Shown piece after piece: positions 16,933-25,510 of a DNA stretch of 64,000 nucleotides; the stretch's first letter is position 1; each line of letters starts with the position of its first letter. A program made the position numbers and the translations under genes. The notes below the pieces were generated by a model. It ran no database searches. It was not told the DNA's origin and saw only the letters and a program-made list of their open reading frames with translations. The DNA lies in contig OZ244213.1 in NCBI GenBank assembly GCA_965216905.1, positions 124,001 through 188,000 on the forward strand, read 5' to 3'. The DNA is from G965216905 sp965216905. Its GTDB lineage: Bacteria > Actinomycetota > Acidimicrobiia > Spongiisociales > ZC4RG35.

Positions 16933-18006
16933 GTGACGAAGGTCAAGGCCATGGTGTTGGTCGAACCTCGCCGGCTGGCGGCGACCCTCCTCCCCGCGCG
17001 ACCCAGCCGGAGAGGTGGATGGCTCGCCATCGAGGCGACCGGTCTCTCGGGCGCCGAGGTCCAAGCCTGGCGGGGTGATCGGCGCGATCTCGTCTACCCG
17101 CTGATTCCCGGCCAACAGGTGGTCGGTCGGATCGCCGACCAGTTCGACGACTCGATCGACATACCCATCGGAACCCGGGTGCTCATCGAACCGGTCATCC
17201 GGTGTGGGAGCTGTCCTTCCTGTGTTTCGGGCTTGGCATCCTGCACCTTCCGGCGCCCGCACAACGCATACGGCACCATCCCCTCCACCGAACCACCGGG
17301 GTTGTGGGGCGGGTTGGCCGAGCGCCTCTACATCGACCCACACGCCAACCTGCACGTCGTCGGCGACGACACACCTGCCGAAGTCGCCACCTTCGGCCAT
17401 CCGCTCGCCCACGGGTATACCTGGGCGGTGGAGCTCCCGGACCTCGTGCCAGGCGAGAGCGTTCTGATTCTGGGACCGGGGCCGCGTGGCTTGGCCTGCC
17501 TCATGGCGGCGCAGGCCGCCGGGGCAGGCTGGGTCGGGATCGCAGGATTGGACGTCGACGCCGATCGGCTGTCGCTCGCCGCCACCATCGGTGCCGACCT
17601 GACCGTCGACACCAGTGTGAACGACCTGGGTGTCGCCGTGGCCAACAGCCTCGGCTCCCGCCCGGATGTGATCATCGACGTCACCTCGGACGATCCCGAG
17701 GCCATCTACACGTGCTTCGATCTCGTGCGATCCGGAGGCCGGGTGGTGCTGGCATCGACGAAGGGACACCGCCCGCTCCGGCAGTTCTTCTCGGACACGA
17801 TCGTGGCCAAGCAACTCCGCGTCCACGGCGCGCTCGGCGCGAGCACCCGGGCGTACGAGTGGGCCGCCTTCCAGCTCGAAACCGACCCGCGGATCGACGA
17901 CATGGTGAGCCATGAGTTTCCCCTGAACGAGGCGAACCGGGCGATCCAGGCCACGGCGGGCATGCTCGGCCACGAGGAGTTGATCTCGGTCGCGGTGACC
18001 TTCTGA
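16933..18006 (+). CDS. MDR-family (zinc alcohol dehydrogenase-like) protein without catalytic zinc ligands
   Basis: 357 residues from GTG 16933 after GGTGGAG. The GroES-like domain and Rossmann domain are clear (VLILGPGPRGLACLMAAQAAG), and the structural zinc Cys set is kept (CGSCPSCVSGLASC). The catalytic ligands are not: the family ATGxCGTD motif reads ATGLSGAE, and the GHE motif reads GQQ. It may therefore be a zinc-independent oxidoreductase or have a new active site. It stands 75 bp after the aminotransferase gene and shares its direction. Confidence 0.82.
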   Translation: MTKVKAMVLVEPRRLAATLLPARPSRRGGWLAIEATGLSGAEVQAWRGDRRDLVYPLIPGQQVVGRIADQFDDSIDIPIGTRVLIEPVIRCGSCPSCVSGLASCTFRRPHNAYGTIPSTEPPGLWGGLAERLYIDPHANLHVVGDDTPAEVATFGHPLAHGYTWAVELPDLVPGESVLILGPGPRGLACLMAAQAAGAGWVGIAGLDVDADRLSLAATIGADLTVDTSVNDLGVAVANSLGSRPDVIIDVTSDDPEAIYTCFDLVRSGGRVVLASTKGHRPLRQFFSDTIVAKQLRVHGALGASTRAYEWAAFQLETDPRIDDMVSHEFPLNEANRAIQATAGMLGHEELISVAVTF

Positions 18007-18044
18007 TCGGTACCAACCCGCCGCGGTCGGCCACGGCGGCGTGG

Positions 18045-19244
18045 GTGATCTACGACCTGGCCAACACGATCTTCGCCCTCGGCGTCGTCGGCCTCTACTT
18101 CCCCGATTGGATGGCGAGCCGCGACATCGCCGACGGTTGGCTGGCGATGACCGAGGCCATCGCCGGACTCGTCGTCGTGTTCCTCGCACCGTTCATCGGC
18201 GCTCGCTCCGACCATCGACACCGGCGTATCCCGGCGCTGCGGACCACGACCATCATCGCCGTCGTCGCTACCGGACTCCTCACCGCCGGCCCCCTGGCGC
18301 TGACGTTCATCGCCCTGGGCGTCGCCCTGGTGGCGGTCAACACCGGTTCGGTGGTCTACGACGCGCTCCTCCCCCTGGTCAGCACGGTGCGAACTCGTGC
18401 GAGCGTGTCGGGACTGGGTGTCGGTGTCGGATACATCGGTTCGTTCATCGGACTCGGCATCGGGGTGGTGGTCCTCGATGTGCTCGAGTGGTCCCACTGG
18501 GCGACCTTCGTGGCCCTGGGGCTGGGTTTCGCCGGGTTCTCGGTCCCCACCTTCCTCGCCATCCGGGAGCCGACGCGCCCTGCGGAGCACGGTGACCCTC
18601 CCGCCGCGACCCGGGTGGTGGGCGACCTACGCCGGTCCTGGCAACGGGCGGCAACGCATCCAGGAGTGGTGCGCTTCCTGGTATCACGGTTCCTGTACAC
18701 CGATGCAATCAACACGCTGCTGGGTGGGTTCCTCACCATCTTCGTGCAGCAGGAACTCGGACTCGACCGGGTCGAGTCCCGCAACCTGCTTGCCCTGGCG
18801 ATTCTGGCGGCGCTCGTCGGTGGAATCGCCGGCGGAAGGATCACGGCTGCGTTCGGACCGGTGCGGACCGTCAGGGCGATGTTGGTGTTGTGGGTGATCG
18901 CGATCGCCTGCGGCGTGACTGCAGCCGTGGCCGACCTCCGCACGATCGCATGGCTGATCGGACTACTCGGCGGCTTCGCCCTCGGAGGAACCTGGGCGGC
19001 GGATCGGGTGGTCATGCTCCAGGTGTCACCACCTCGGCACCTGGGCGAGTTCTACGGCCTGTATGCCACCGTCGGACGCTTCGCCACCATCCTCGGCCCG
19101 CTGGTGTGGGTGGGCGTCGCGGACGGTCTCGGGCTGGGCCGGGTCGCCTCGCTGGCGACGCTCGGTGCGCTGATCGTCGTGGGGTGGGTGGTGCTCGGTG
19201 GAGTCGACGACCGCCCCCGCGTCTGGCCCGAGGATCTGCGGTGA
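18045..19244 (+). CDS. MFS transporter, UMF1-like (second copy)
   Basis: 399 residues with about twelve membrane segments. MIYDLANTIFALGVVGLYFPDWM is the UMF1 N-terminal signature. The reading frame continues upstream with plausible sequence (GTNPPRSATAAWVIYDLANT), but no ATG, GTG or TTG lies there, only a CTG at 18003 overlapping the dehydrogenase stop. GTG 18045 is given as the conservative start and may truncate about 14 residues. Gene order suggests co-transcription with the MDR dehydrogenase. It converges with the ADP-ribosylglycohydrolase-like gene, 8 bp apart. Confidence 0.82.
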   Translation: MIYDLANTIFALGVVGLYFPDWMASRDIADGWLAMTEAIAGLVVVFLAPFIGARSDHRHRRIPALRTTTIIAVVATGLLTAGPLALTFIALGVALVAVNTGSVVYDALLPLVSTVRTRASVSGLGVGVGYIGSFIGLGIGVVVLDVLEWSHWATFVALGLGFAGFSVPTFLAIREPTRPAEHGDPPAATRVVGDLRRSWQRAATHPGVVRFLVSRFLYTDAINTLLGGFLTIFVQQELGLDRVESRNLLALAILAALVGGIAGGRITAAFGPVRTVRAMLVLWVIAIACGVTAAVADLRTIAWLIGLLGGFALGGTWAADRVVMLQVSPPRHLGEFYGLYATVGRFATILGPLVWVGVADGLGLGRVASLATLGALIVVGWVVLGGVDDRPRVWPEDLR

Positions 19245-19252
19245 GCGGCGAC

Positions 19253-20290
19253 TCACCCGTCCAGTTCGGCCTCGCCGGTCAGCCGCATCCGCTCCTCGAC
19301 GGCATGCGGGATGGGAAGATCCCCCAACTCGGAGACACCGGACGCCAACCGACGGCCGATCTCGGCGAACCAGGTCTCATTCGCCACGCGCCACGGCCAC
19401 CGGCGCAACCCCTGCTGACCACCCACCAGACCACCGATCACAACGGCCGCATCGGAGCCCTGACCCTCGACGGCCCGCTCCATCCGGTGCACGGGATCGG
19501 CGCCGGCGTCGGCGGACAGCACGATCGCTTGCGCCATCGGGAGCACCGCGTCTGGCACGTCGAGGCGGGCCAGGAGCGCCTCGATCTCCAGCGCCGTGCT
19601 CCCGGCCATACCTTTGACCTGGTCGAGCGCACGAGGAATGGCTTCTGCATCGGCGGGTTGCTGGACCCCGATGCCCCGCTCGGCCAGCCGTGTCCCGACC
19701 GCGGCTCCAGTCTCGGCCACGCCCAGGATCAGATCCCGGCCCGTCATCAACATCCCTCCGGCGGCGACCGACCCGGCCGCCAGCGCCGCCGAGAGAATCG
19801 AGGGAGCGTCGCGAGTGAACACGAGTGAGAGATCGATGACGGCATCCACCATCGCCGCCACATCGTCGCGGAACCAGATCGCGAGCGGGGCCACCCACGG
19901 TCCGATCTCCATGGTCGTGTCGTCGACCGTGGTGCGGCGGTCGTCGGCCGCCAGGGCCAGCCAGGCCGTCAGTACGGGTCCGGGATCGACGAACAGTGAC
20001 CCGTTCGGGCGTTCGTGGAGGAGCAGCAGGGCATCGGTCAACGCATCCGGGACGATCCCGCCGTGTTCCATCACGTGATAGGCGACGACCGTGGCGACCT
20101 GGGTCCTGGCCGTGTACCGCGTGCCGTGGGAAGCGACATCGGCCGCCGCCGCCGCCAGGGGCACTCCCACTCCTCCCTGGGAGTGGAGCCGCTGGAGCGG
20201 CTCGTTGGAGCGCTCACCAGGGAACAGCTCGGGTTCGTCGGCGGCCGCGGCATTGGTGTCGAAACGCTGCGCTTCGGTTCCGCCTGCCAT
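19253..20290 (-). CDS. ADP-ribosylglycohydrolase-like protein, metal ligands degenerate
   Basis: 345 residues, alpha-helical, with the order of segments found in DraG/ADP-ribosylglycohydrolases: an N-terminal GVGVPLAAAAADVASHG (family GxxxGDALG), TRYTARTQVATVVAYH (family YTDDTQxTLA), EIGPWVAPLAIWFRDD, and a C-terminal GQGSDAAVVIGGLVGGQQG (family GGDTDTxAAIxGAxxGA). The Asp residues that bind Mg ions in active enzymes are replaced or absent. It is possibly a pseudoenzyme that still binds ADP-ribose-like ligands. ATG 20290 is preferred to the longer frame at 20344, which would run across the divergent promoter. Confidence 0.68.
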   Translation of the reverse strand: MAGGTEAQRFDTNAAAADEPELFPGERSNEPLQRLHSQGGVGVPLAAAAADVASHGTRYTARTQVATVVAYHVMEHGGIVPDALTDALLLLHERPNGSLFVDPGPVLTAWLALAADDRRTTVDDTTMEIGPWVAPLAIWFRDDVAAMVDAVIDLSLVFTRDAPSILSAALAAGSVAAGGMLMTGRDLILGVAETGAAVGTRLAERGIGVQQPADAEAIPRALDQVKGMAGSTALEIEALLARLDVPDAVLPMAQAIVLSADAGADPVHRMERAVEGQGSDAAVVIGGLVGGQQGLRRWPWRVANETWFAEIGRRLASGVSELGDLPIPHAVEERMRLTGEAELDG

Positions 20291-20301
20291 CCGAGCCACG
20301 G

Positions 20302-20307
20302 TAGCCT
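20302..20307 (+). promoter_or_regulatory. -10 hexamer TAGCCT, leaderless type
   Basis: Ends 6 bases before GTG 20314 in a 23-bp gap between divergent genes. Confidence 0.48.
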
Positions 20308-20313
20308 CTCCTG

Positions 20314-21240
20314 GTGCCGACGGTCCTCCTCCTCGCCAATCCATCTGCTGCTCGCTTCGCCCGCACGGTCCATCGGCGAGTGCTCCGGATTCTGGATCGA
20401 AACTGGGAGACCGATGCGGCGTTCCCGTCGGCCCCCGAGCACGCCACGACGCTGGCCGCCCAAGCGGCCGCCGACGGGGTCGACATGGTCGTGGCGATGG
20501 GAGGTGATGGCGTCGTCCACCACGTCGCCCAGGGCCTCATCGGTACCGGGACGACGCTCGGGGTCGTCGCGGCCGGCACCGCCGATGTCTTCGCCCGGCA
20601 GCTCGGGATGCCGCTCCGACCCGAGGCGGCGACCAAACTGCTCACACCCGACGCCGCCGTCGAGGCGATGTCGGTACTCACCTTCGAAGCGGTGGGAGAG
20701 ACCGAGAAGGTCCGGCGATCTGCCGTGTTCTCGCTGGGGATGGGTGTCGATGCGGCCATCGTGGAGGCCGCCGAGGCCGACCCACTCGGCAAGCGAGGCT
20801 TTGGGCCGTTCCATTTCGCAACGACGGCGGTGCGGATGGTCCGCCGCGAGCTCGCCCATCATGCTCCGCTCTTGCACGTCAACGCCGAGACACGGTCGGA
20901 GATGGTCATCGGCGTCATGGCCCAGTTCCGGCAGTCCTACACCTACTTCGGACGGTCACCGCTGCGCCTGACCTCGAGCCCGCCGGCTCCGCTCAGCCTC
21001 TTGCTCGTCCGCGAGCTCCGCGTCAGAAGAGCGGCGGCCATGATTCGAGCTGCCGCCGGGCGCCGCGGGTTGGCGGGGGCGCGCGGCTTCGACAGTTGGG
21101 AAGGGATCGACGGCTTCACCGTCGAGTCCGACATCCCCGTCCCCATCCAGGCCGACGGCGAAGTGATCGGCTACTTCACCGAAATGACCGCCGCCATCCT
21201 CCCCGGGGTGCTCCGCGTCCGCCACCCCACCCACCGCTGA
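20314..21240 (+). CDS. Diacylglycerol/lipid kinase-family protein
   Basis: 308 residues beginning MPTVLLLANPSA. Nucleotide-binding motif VVAMGGDGVVHHVAQGLIG and GVVAAGTADVFARQLGMP match the DagK/YegS/BmrU family; a C-terminal beta domain ends with VPIQADGEVIGYFTE. It probably phosphorylates a membrane lipid or sphingoid-like molecule. The start is leaderless, GTG 6 bases after TAGCCT. Confidence 0.85.
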   Translation: MPTVLLLANPSAARFARTVHRRVLRILDRNWETDAAFPSAPEHATTLAAQAAADGVDMVVAMGGDGVVHHVAQGLIGTGTTLGVVAAGTADVFARQLGMPLRPEAATKLLTPDAAVEAMSVLTFEAVGETEKVRRSAVFSLGMGVDAAIVEAAEADPLGKRGFGPFHFATTAVRMVRRELAHHAPLLHVNAETRSEMVIGVMAQFRQSYTYFGRSPLRLTSSPPAPLSLLLVRELRVRRAAAMIRAAAGRRGLAGARGFDSWEGIDGFTVESDIPVPIQADGEVIGYFTEMTAAILPGVLRVRHPTHR

Positions 21241-21247
21241 CCGAAAT

Positions 21248-21300
21248 CGCTTTTTATCACCTGAACAGGGCCCAAACGGTCCGGTCTCGGTCGCGAGAAC
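21248..21300 (+). repeat. Solo copy of the terminal repeat of the 40.3-41.4 kb unit
   Basis: Begins CGCTTTTTATCACC (21248-21261), then CCCAAACGGTCCGG (21271-21284) and CGGTCGCGAGAA (21288-21299). The same three words, in the same order and with few changes, form the left end of the AbiEi/DUF559 unit at 40263-40314. It sits 7 bp after the lipid kinase stop. No gene accompanies it. The run of T and A stands out in this high-GC background. Confidence 0.75.
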
Positions 21301-21319
21301 GGGGTTCACGGCGACCGAA

Positions 21320-21325
21320 TAGGCT
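21320..21325 (+). promoter_or_regulatory. -10 hexamer TAGGCT, leaderless type
   Basis: Ends 8 bases before the cytosine deaminase ATG and may drive the deaminase/aroK pair. Confidence 0.45.
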
Positions 21326-21333
21326 CGGACCAC

Positions 21334-21768
21334 ATGGATGGACTGGCTATTGCCCGGCGAGAAGCCGAGATCGGTCGGGATGAAGGCGGCGTTCCGATCG
21401 GAGCGGCGTTGGTGATCGATGACGTCGTGGTGGGGCGCGGGCACAACCGGCGAGTCCAGCACGGCAGCGCCGTCCTCCACGCCGAGATGGACGCGCTCGA
21501 GCGAGCCGGACGGCTCTCGGCGGCGGAGTACCGGCGCTCGACCATGTACACGACGCTCTCGCCGTGCGATATGTGCACGGGGGCGATCCTCTTGTACGGA
21601 ATCCCCCGGGTCGTGATCGGAGAGCACCGCACCTTCCGCGGTCCCGAGGCATACCTCGAACGGCGCGGCGTGGAAATCACCGTGGTGGACGACTCGGCGT
21701 GCACCGAACTGATGATGCGGTTCATCAGCGAGCATCCGGATCTGTGGAATGAAGACATCGGCGAATGA
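21334..21768 (+). CDS. Cytosine deaminase, small yeast FCY1-like type
   Basis: 144 residues. Zinc/catalytic set: His49 and Glu51 in LHAEMDALE, Cys78 and Cys81 in SPCDMCTGAILLYGIPRVVIG. The C-terminus DLWNEDIGE is strikingly like the end of yeast cytosine deaminase (WFEDIGE), as is GPEAYLERRGVEITVVDD. This points to cytosine to uracil deamination (pyrimidine salvage) rather than tRNA adenosine or guanine deamination. It differs from the large CodA amidohydrolases of enteric bacteria. ATGA overlap with aroK suggests coupling. Confidence 0.86.
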   Translation: MDGLAIARREAEIGRDEGGVPIGAALVIDDVVVGRGHNRRVQHGSAVLHAEMDALERAGRLSAAEYRRSTMYTTLSPCDMCTGAILLYGIPRVVIGEHRTFRGPEAYLERRGVEITVVDDSACTELMMRFISEHPDLWNEDIGE

Positions 21769-22274
21769 GTGAACCGGCGAAGGTGGTGATCACCGGGTTC
21801 ATGGGCACCGGCAAGTCGACGGTGGGGCGCCTCCTGGCCGAGCGACTGGATCGTGCATGGGTCGATGTGGATGCCATCGTCGAGGCGAGACATGGGCCGA
21901 TCGGCACGATCTTTGCCAAATGGGGCGAGCCCACATTTCGGGAGATCGAACGGGCGGTGGCGGTGGAACTGGGGGCGGGTCGTGGGCTCGTCATCTCCAC
22001 CGGTGGAGGCACCATGCTCGACGACACCGCGGCACACGCCCTCGAGCACGACGCAGTGGTGTTCTGCCTCGGTGCCTCCCCCGCCGAGCTGCTGCAGCGA
22101 ATCGGCGACGATGCGACCGACCGGCCGCTGCTGGCCGAAGACCCGGCCTCGGCCATCGAGGCACTCATCGAGGAACGCCGCCATCGATACGAGCGGTACA
22201 TTCCGATCGCCACGGATGGATTGGCCCCCGACGACGTCGTGGACGAGATCCTCCGACGTCTCGACCTCAGCTGA
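21765..22274 (+). CDS. aroK: Shikimate kinase
   Basis: 169 residues, a usual length. Walker A GFMGTGKST, DVDAIVEARHG, shikimate-binding FREIER, STGGGTML and the lid Arg in TDRPLL are all present. It phosphorylates shikimate at the 3-hydroxyl in chorismate synthesis. It stands away from other aro genes and overlaps the cytosine deaminase stop by ATGA. Its 3' end overlaps the convergent GTPase gene by 8 bp. Confidence 0.92.
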   Translation: MSEPAKVVITGFMGTGKSTVGRLLAERLDRAWVDVDAIVEARHGPIGTIFAKWGEPTFREIERAVAVELGAGRGLVISTGGGTMLDDTAAHALEHDAVVFCLGASPAELLQRIGDDATDRPLLAEDPASAIEALIEERRHRYERYIPIATDGLAPDDVVDEILRRLDLS

Positions 22275-23802
22275 CGCGATCCCGCTCGGCCGCCTGTCGC
22301 ATCGCCAGCTCGAAATCGGTGAAGGCGGCTGCGGCCCCGGCACGGCGCCGGAGAATCTCCCGGAGCGGCTTGCCCATCCGCCGGTCGATCTCACGTCCGG
22401 CACCGGCAACGATCTTCTGACGCTGGGCCCGCACCGCCGCGCTCGCTCTTCGAGCACCAACCCGGCCGGCGATGGACCACGGAACGACCAAGGCGAGCAC
22501 ACATGCCGCGGTGACCACGATCGGGATCACCAAGTCCTCTCCGCTTCGCACTGTTTGCACCAGCCAGATCACCGCCACGACGAGCGCGACCAGCATGAAC
22601 CGTCGGAACCAGGCGGCGGTGCGGGTCCACTCGGGCGGGCCCGGAAGTGGCAGGCTCGACCCGAACCGCACCGTCTCGGCGGCGGCGGCCACCTCGGCGT
22701 CGGTTTCCATCCCGATGGTTCGGAGGTCGGAGGCCACCTCCCCCTCGACCTGCTCGGAGAGATCGGTGATGAGGTCATCGATCAGCCGGGTCGCCGCCAC
22801 GACACCGGCGCCCGACTCCGACAGCGGAAGCTCCAGCGCCGCTGCCGAGCCGGGGGCGAGGCCGGTGGCGCTCCGGGCGGTCCGCTGCCCCTCTCGACGG
22901 GCGGCCGCCAACACCGACTTGTCCAGAACGTCATCGGCGATTCGAGATGCCGCGCGGTCGACCACCTCCTGCCACCGCCGAGCAAACCCGGTGCCGCCGC
23001 CGGTGGCGACGCCGGCCGCCTCGGCCAGTTCCCCCGCGCCGCGTTCGAGGTCGGTGACGAGCTTGCGATGGACGACCGATTTGGCGTCTCCGAGACCCTC
23101 GAGAGCGGTGACCAGTTCATCCATGCCGAGCGGTGGTCCAATCGGTGGATCGGCGGCGGTGGCGATGATCATGGCGTCGGCGATGCCGTCGGACGTCAAG
23201 GTCGACCGGAAGTCGTCGATCACATCGTCGAGGGCACCGGGCGGGAGCCGATCGATCTGATTCATCACGAAGAGGAACTGATCCTGGTACTCGGCCAGCG
23301 GCGCCAGATGTTCCGCATGCAGGACCCGATCCTGATACTTCTCCGGATCGACGACCCACACGACGGCATCGACCTCGGGGAGAAGCCGTTCCACCGTCGC
23401 CCGATGGTCGAATGCCACCGAGTCGATGTCGGGCAAATCGATCACGGCCAGGTCGGGATGAGATTGGTGGCCGACTCTCTCTTCGATCCCGATGTCGTCC
23501 AGCAACCGGACCAGGCCGGGCTCGGGGTTCGCCGGGATCCACGCCAGCGGTGCGGATGTCGTCGGGCGTCGGGAGCTGGTGAGTGACACCTCCTCACCCG
23601 CCAACGCGTTGACCGTGCTCGACTTGCCCGAACCCGTCCCGCCGGCGAGGGCGACGACCACCGTGGAACCCAGGTACCCGCGCCGGGCGCGTACCCGGCG
23701 AGCGACTCGAGCCGCCTGCTCCACGGCATGCTCGTCGGCGGCGCCGACCGCGGATGCCACCAGGCGGTCGTACGCATCCATCAGCTCGGGCAGCTCATCC
23801 AC
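22267..23802 (-). CDS. Dynamin-like/YfjP-type membrane GTPase B
   Basis: 511 residues from GTG 23802, which overlaps the upstream GTPase stop by 8 bp. P-loop AGGTGSGKSSTVNALAG, G3-like VIDLPDIDSV and G4-like FVMNQIDRL (Gln for Lys). Two membrane helices near residues 400-450 (FMLVALVVAVIWLV, VIPIVVTAACVLALVVPW) followed by a basic C-terminal helix. Paired genes of this sort in actinobacteria encode large GTPases at the membrane, some with roles in division or membrane remodelling. The function here is inferred only. Confidence 0.8.
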   Translation of the reverse strand: MDELPELMDAYDRLVASAVGAADEHAVEQAARVARRVRARRGYLGSTVVVALAGGTGSGKSSTVNALAGEEVSLTSSRRPTTSAPLAWIPANPEPGLVRLLDDIGIEERVGHQSHPDLAVIDLPDIDSVAFDHRATVERLLPEVDAVVWVVDPEKYQDRVLHAEHLAPLAEYQDQFLFVMNQIDRLPPGALDDVIDDFRSTLTSDGIADAMIIATAADPPIGPPLGMDELVTALEGLGDAKSVVHRKLVTDLERGAGELAEAAGVATGGGTGFARRWQEVVDRAASRIADDVLDKSVLAAARREGQRTARSATGLAPGSAAALELPLSESGAGVVAATRLIDDLITDLSEQVEGEVASDLRTIGMETDAEVAAAAETVRFGSSLPLPGPPEWTRTAAWFRRFMLVALVVAVIWLVQTVRSGEDLVIPIVVTAACVLALVVPWSIAGRVGARRASAAVRAQRQKIVAGAGREIDRRMGKPLREILRRRAGAAAAFTDFELAMRQAAERDRVS

Positions 23803-25462
23803 GACTGATCGCCTCCAGCGCCTCCCGAGTCGCGACCGCCACTCGCTCCAGCTCCCGACGATCCTCGGCGTCGTCGAGCCTGGCGTCCAGAACTGCCCGA
23901 AACCGTTGCGCGTCTTCCGCCAGGAGCCGCTCATAGCGCTCCATCAGATCGAGCTTCGCCTTCCGTGCCAGCCGGGACGCGGCCGCGCTACCGAAGAGAC
24001 GCTCCAGCACCGTCTGCTGCGCGGCCGCGGCGCCGGCCACCACCCCGACCTCGGCTCCGGTGATCCCCCCGGTGGAGGCGAACACTCCGAGCAACAGCAT
24101 TGTCGAGGCGGCGTTGATCCCGAACGACGCCATCCTGGCGACCGGGAACCGGGTCTTTCCCTCTTCGGAGATCAGTTGCACCAAGCCGGCCAGCCATGCA
24201 TCGACTTCGTCCCCGGCCCTCCTTTCGAGATCGGTGCCGACCCGACGAAGGTCGGAGCTGAGAAGGTCACGCGCTCCGGGCTCGACCTCCCAAGCGTTGA
24301 CCGCCCCGGCGACCGCCCGCTGCGTTCGCAGCACCGCCAGATCGATGAGCTCGCGCCTCGCCTCCTCCCCGACTCGTTCGATCTGGTCTGCCTCCACCGG
24401 GGATCCGCCTCGGAGCACGTCTTGGAGCCGCGCCCAGCCGCGCGAGACGATCGCCGCCAGATCGCTCACCCCCACCATTCGCTGCCAGCGCGTCACCACC
24501 TCCCCCCTGACGAGTTCGGCCGAGTCCAGATGCCGGGCGATCTCATCCGTCTGACTCCGATAGGCCTCGTGGACCGCGGTCCACCAGGTCTCCGCTTCCG
24601 CATGTTGGCGGTCGATCGCCGCCAGTGTCTCCTCTGTCTCGCGCAGGACCCATCCGGCGCTTCCGTCGACGGTCATTCCCGCGTACGCGAGCCGTCGGTC
24701 GGCCATCGATTCGAGCCGCTCCCGGACTCGCTCGATCGCCGACTTCGGGAGATACCCCTCGCCGCGAAGCCGGTGTTCTTGGATGCGGACGATGTCGTCT
24801 GCCCGAGCCGCCTCGACGCCATTGGAGCGGAGCAATCCGGCCAGATCCTTGACGGCTCCCGAAGAGCGCCGGGACAAGCGATTGGCGATCACCAGGAGTG
24901 GCATCTCGCGTTCGGTCAACCGTCGTACGACCGTCCACGGGACCGCGTCGGCGTATCGCTGCGGAGTCGTCACGAAGATGGCGGCATCGGCCGCGAGCAG
25001 CACCGACTCGGCGAACAGCCGATGACGCTCGACATAACTATCCAGGTCGGGCGTGTCGACCAGCGTGAGGGAACGTAGGAGGGGGTCGTCATCGACCACG
25101 ACGGTCAGGTCAGCGCCGTCGCCCCAGTCGTAGCGCTCTCGATGCTCGTCGTGGCACCACACCACCGGCCGGCTCGTGGTGGGGCGCAGGGCGCCGGCCT
25201 CACTGATCGTTCGCCCCGCCAGCGAGTTCACCAGGGTCGACTTCCCACTCCCGGTCGGACCGAAGATCACCACCACCAGCGGGGCCTCCGGTTCTCCGAG
25301 CCGGGGAATCAGGTAGCGATCGATCAGGTCGGCGGCATCGTGGGGAGCGGCGTCCCCGACGGTGGCCGCCGCCGGCAGCGCCAGGCGCACGGCCGCCAGG
25401 CGCTCCGACAGGGCGTGGAGCCGCGCTCGCAGTGTCGCCGCAGCTGAGATCGGGGGTGCCAT
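23795..25462 (-). CDS. Dynamin-like/YfjP-type GTPase A
   Basis: 555 residues. P-loop FGPTGSGKSTLVNSLAG, switch TTSRPVVW, G3 LVDTPDLDSYVERH and a weak G4 VIANRLSRR. The helical C-terminal half contains one hydrophobic stretch (INAASTMLLLGVFASTGGITGAEVGVVAG), possibly membrane-inserting. It is the first gene of a two-gene unit with the GTPase above. Side-by-side, overlapping, unequal partners suggest a heteromeric complex. Confidence 0.8.
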   Translation of the reverse strand: MAPPISAAATLRARLHALSERLAAVRLALPAAATVGDAAPHDAADLIDRYLIPRLGEPEAPLVVVIFGPTGSGKSTLVNSLAGRTISEAGALRPTTSRPVVWCHDEHRERYDWGDGADLTVVVDDDPLLRSLTLVDTPDLDSYVERHRLFAESVLLAADAAIFVTTPQRYADAVPWTVVRRLTEREMPLLVIANRLSRRSSGAVKDLAGLLRSNGVEAARADDIVRIQEHRLRGEGYLPKSAIERVRERLESMADRRLAYAGMTVDGSAGWVLRETEETLAAIDRQHAEAETWWTAVHEAYRSQTDEIARHLDSAELVRGEVVTRWQRMVGVSDLAAIVSRGWARLQDVLRGGSPVEADQIERVGEEARRELIDLAVLRTQRAVAGAVNAWEVEPGARDLLSSDLRRVGTDLERRAGDEVDAWLAGLVQLISEEGKTRFPVARMASFGINAASTMLLLGVFASTGGITGAEVGVVAGAAAAQQTVLERLFGSAAASRLARKAKLDLMERYERLLAEDAQRFRAVLDARLDDAEDRRELERVAVATREALEAISRG

Positions 25463-25510
25463 CGCGGCCGATTCTCGCAGAACGAGCGACCGATCCGGCG
25501 GGTATCGGCC

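Noticed and set aside
15679..18189. Minus-strand 836-codon frame
   Set aside because: It is antisense to the aminotransferase and dehydrogenase genes, with no domain signature.
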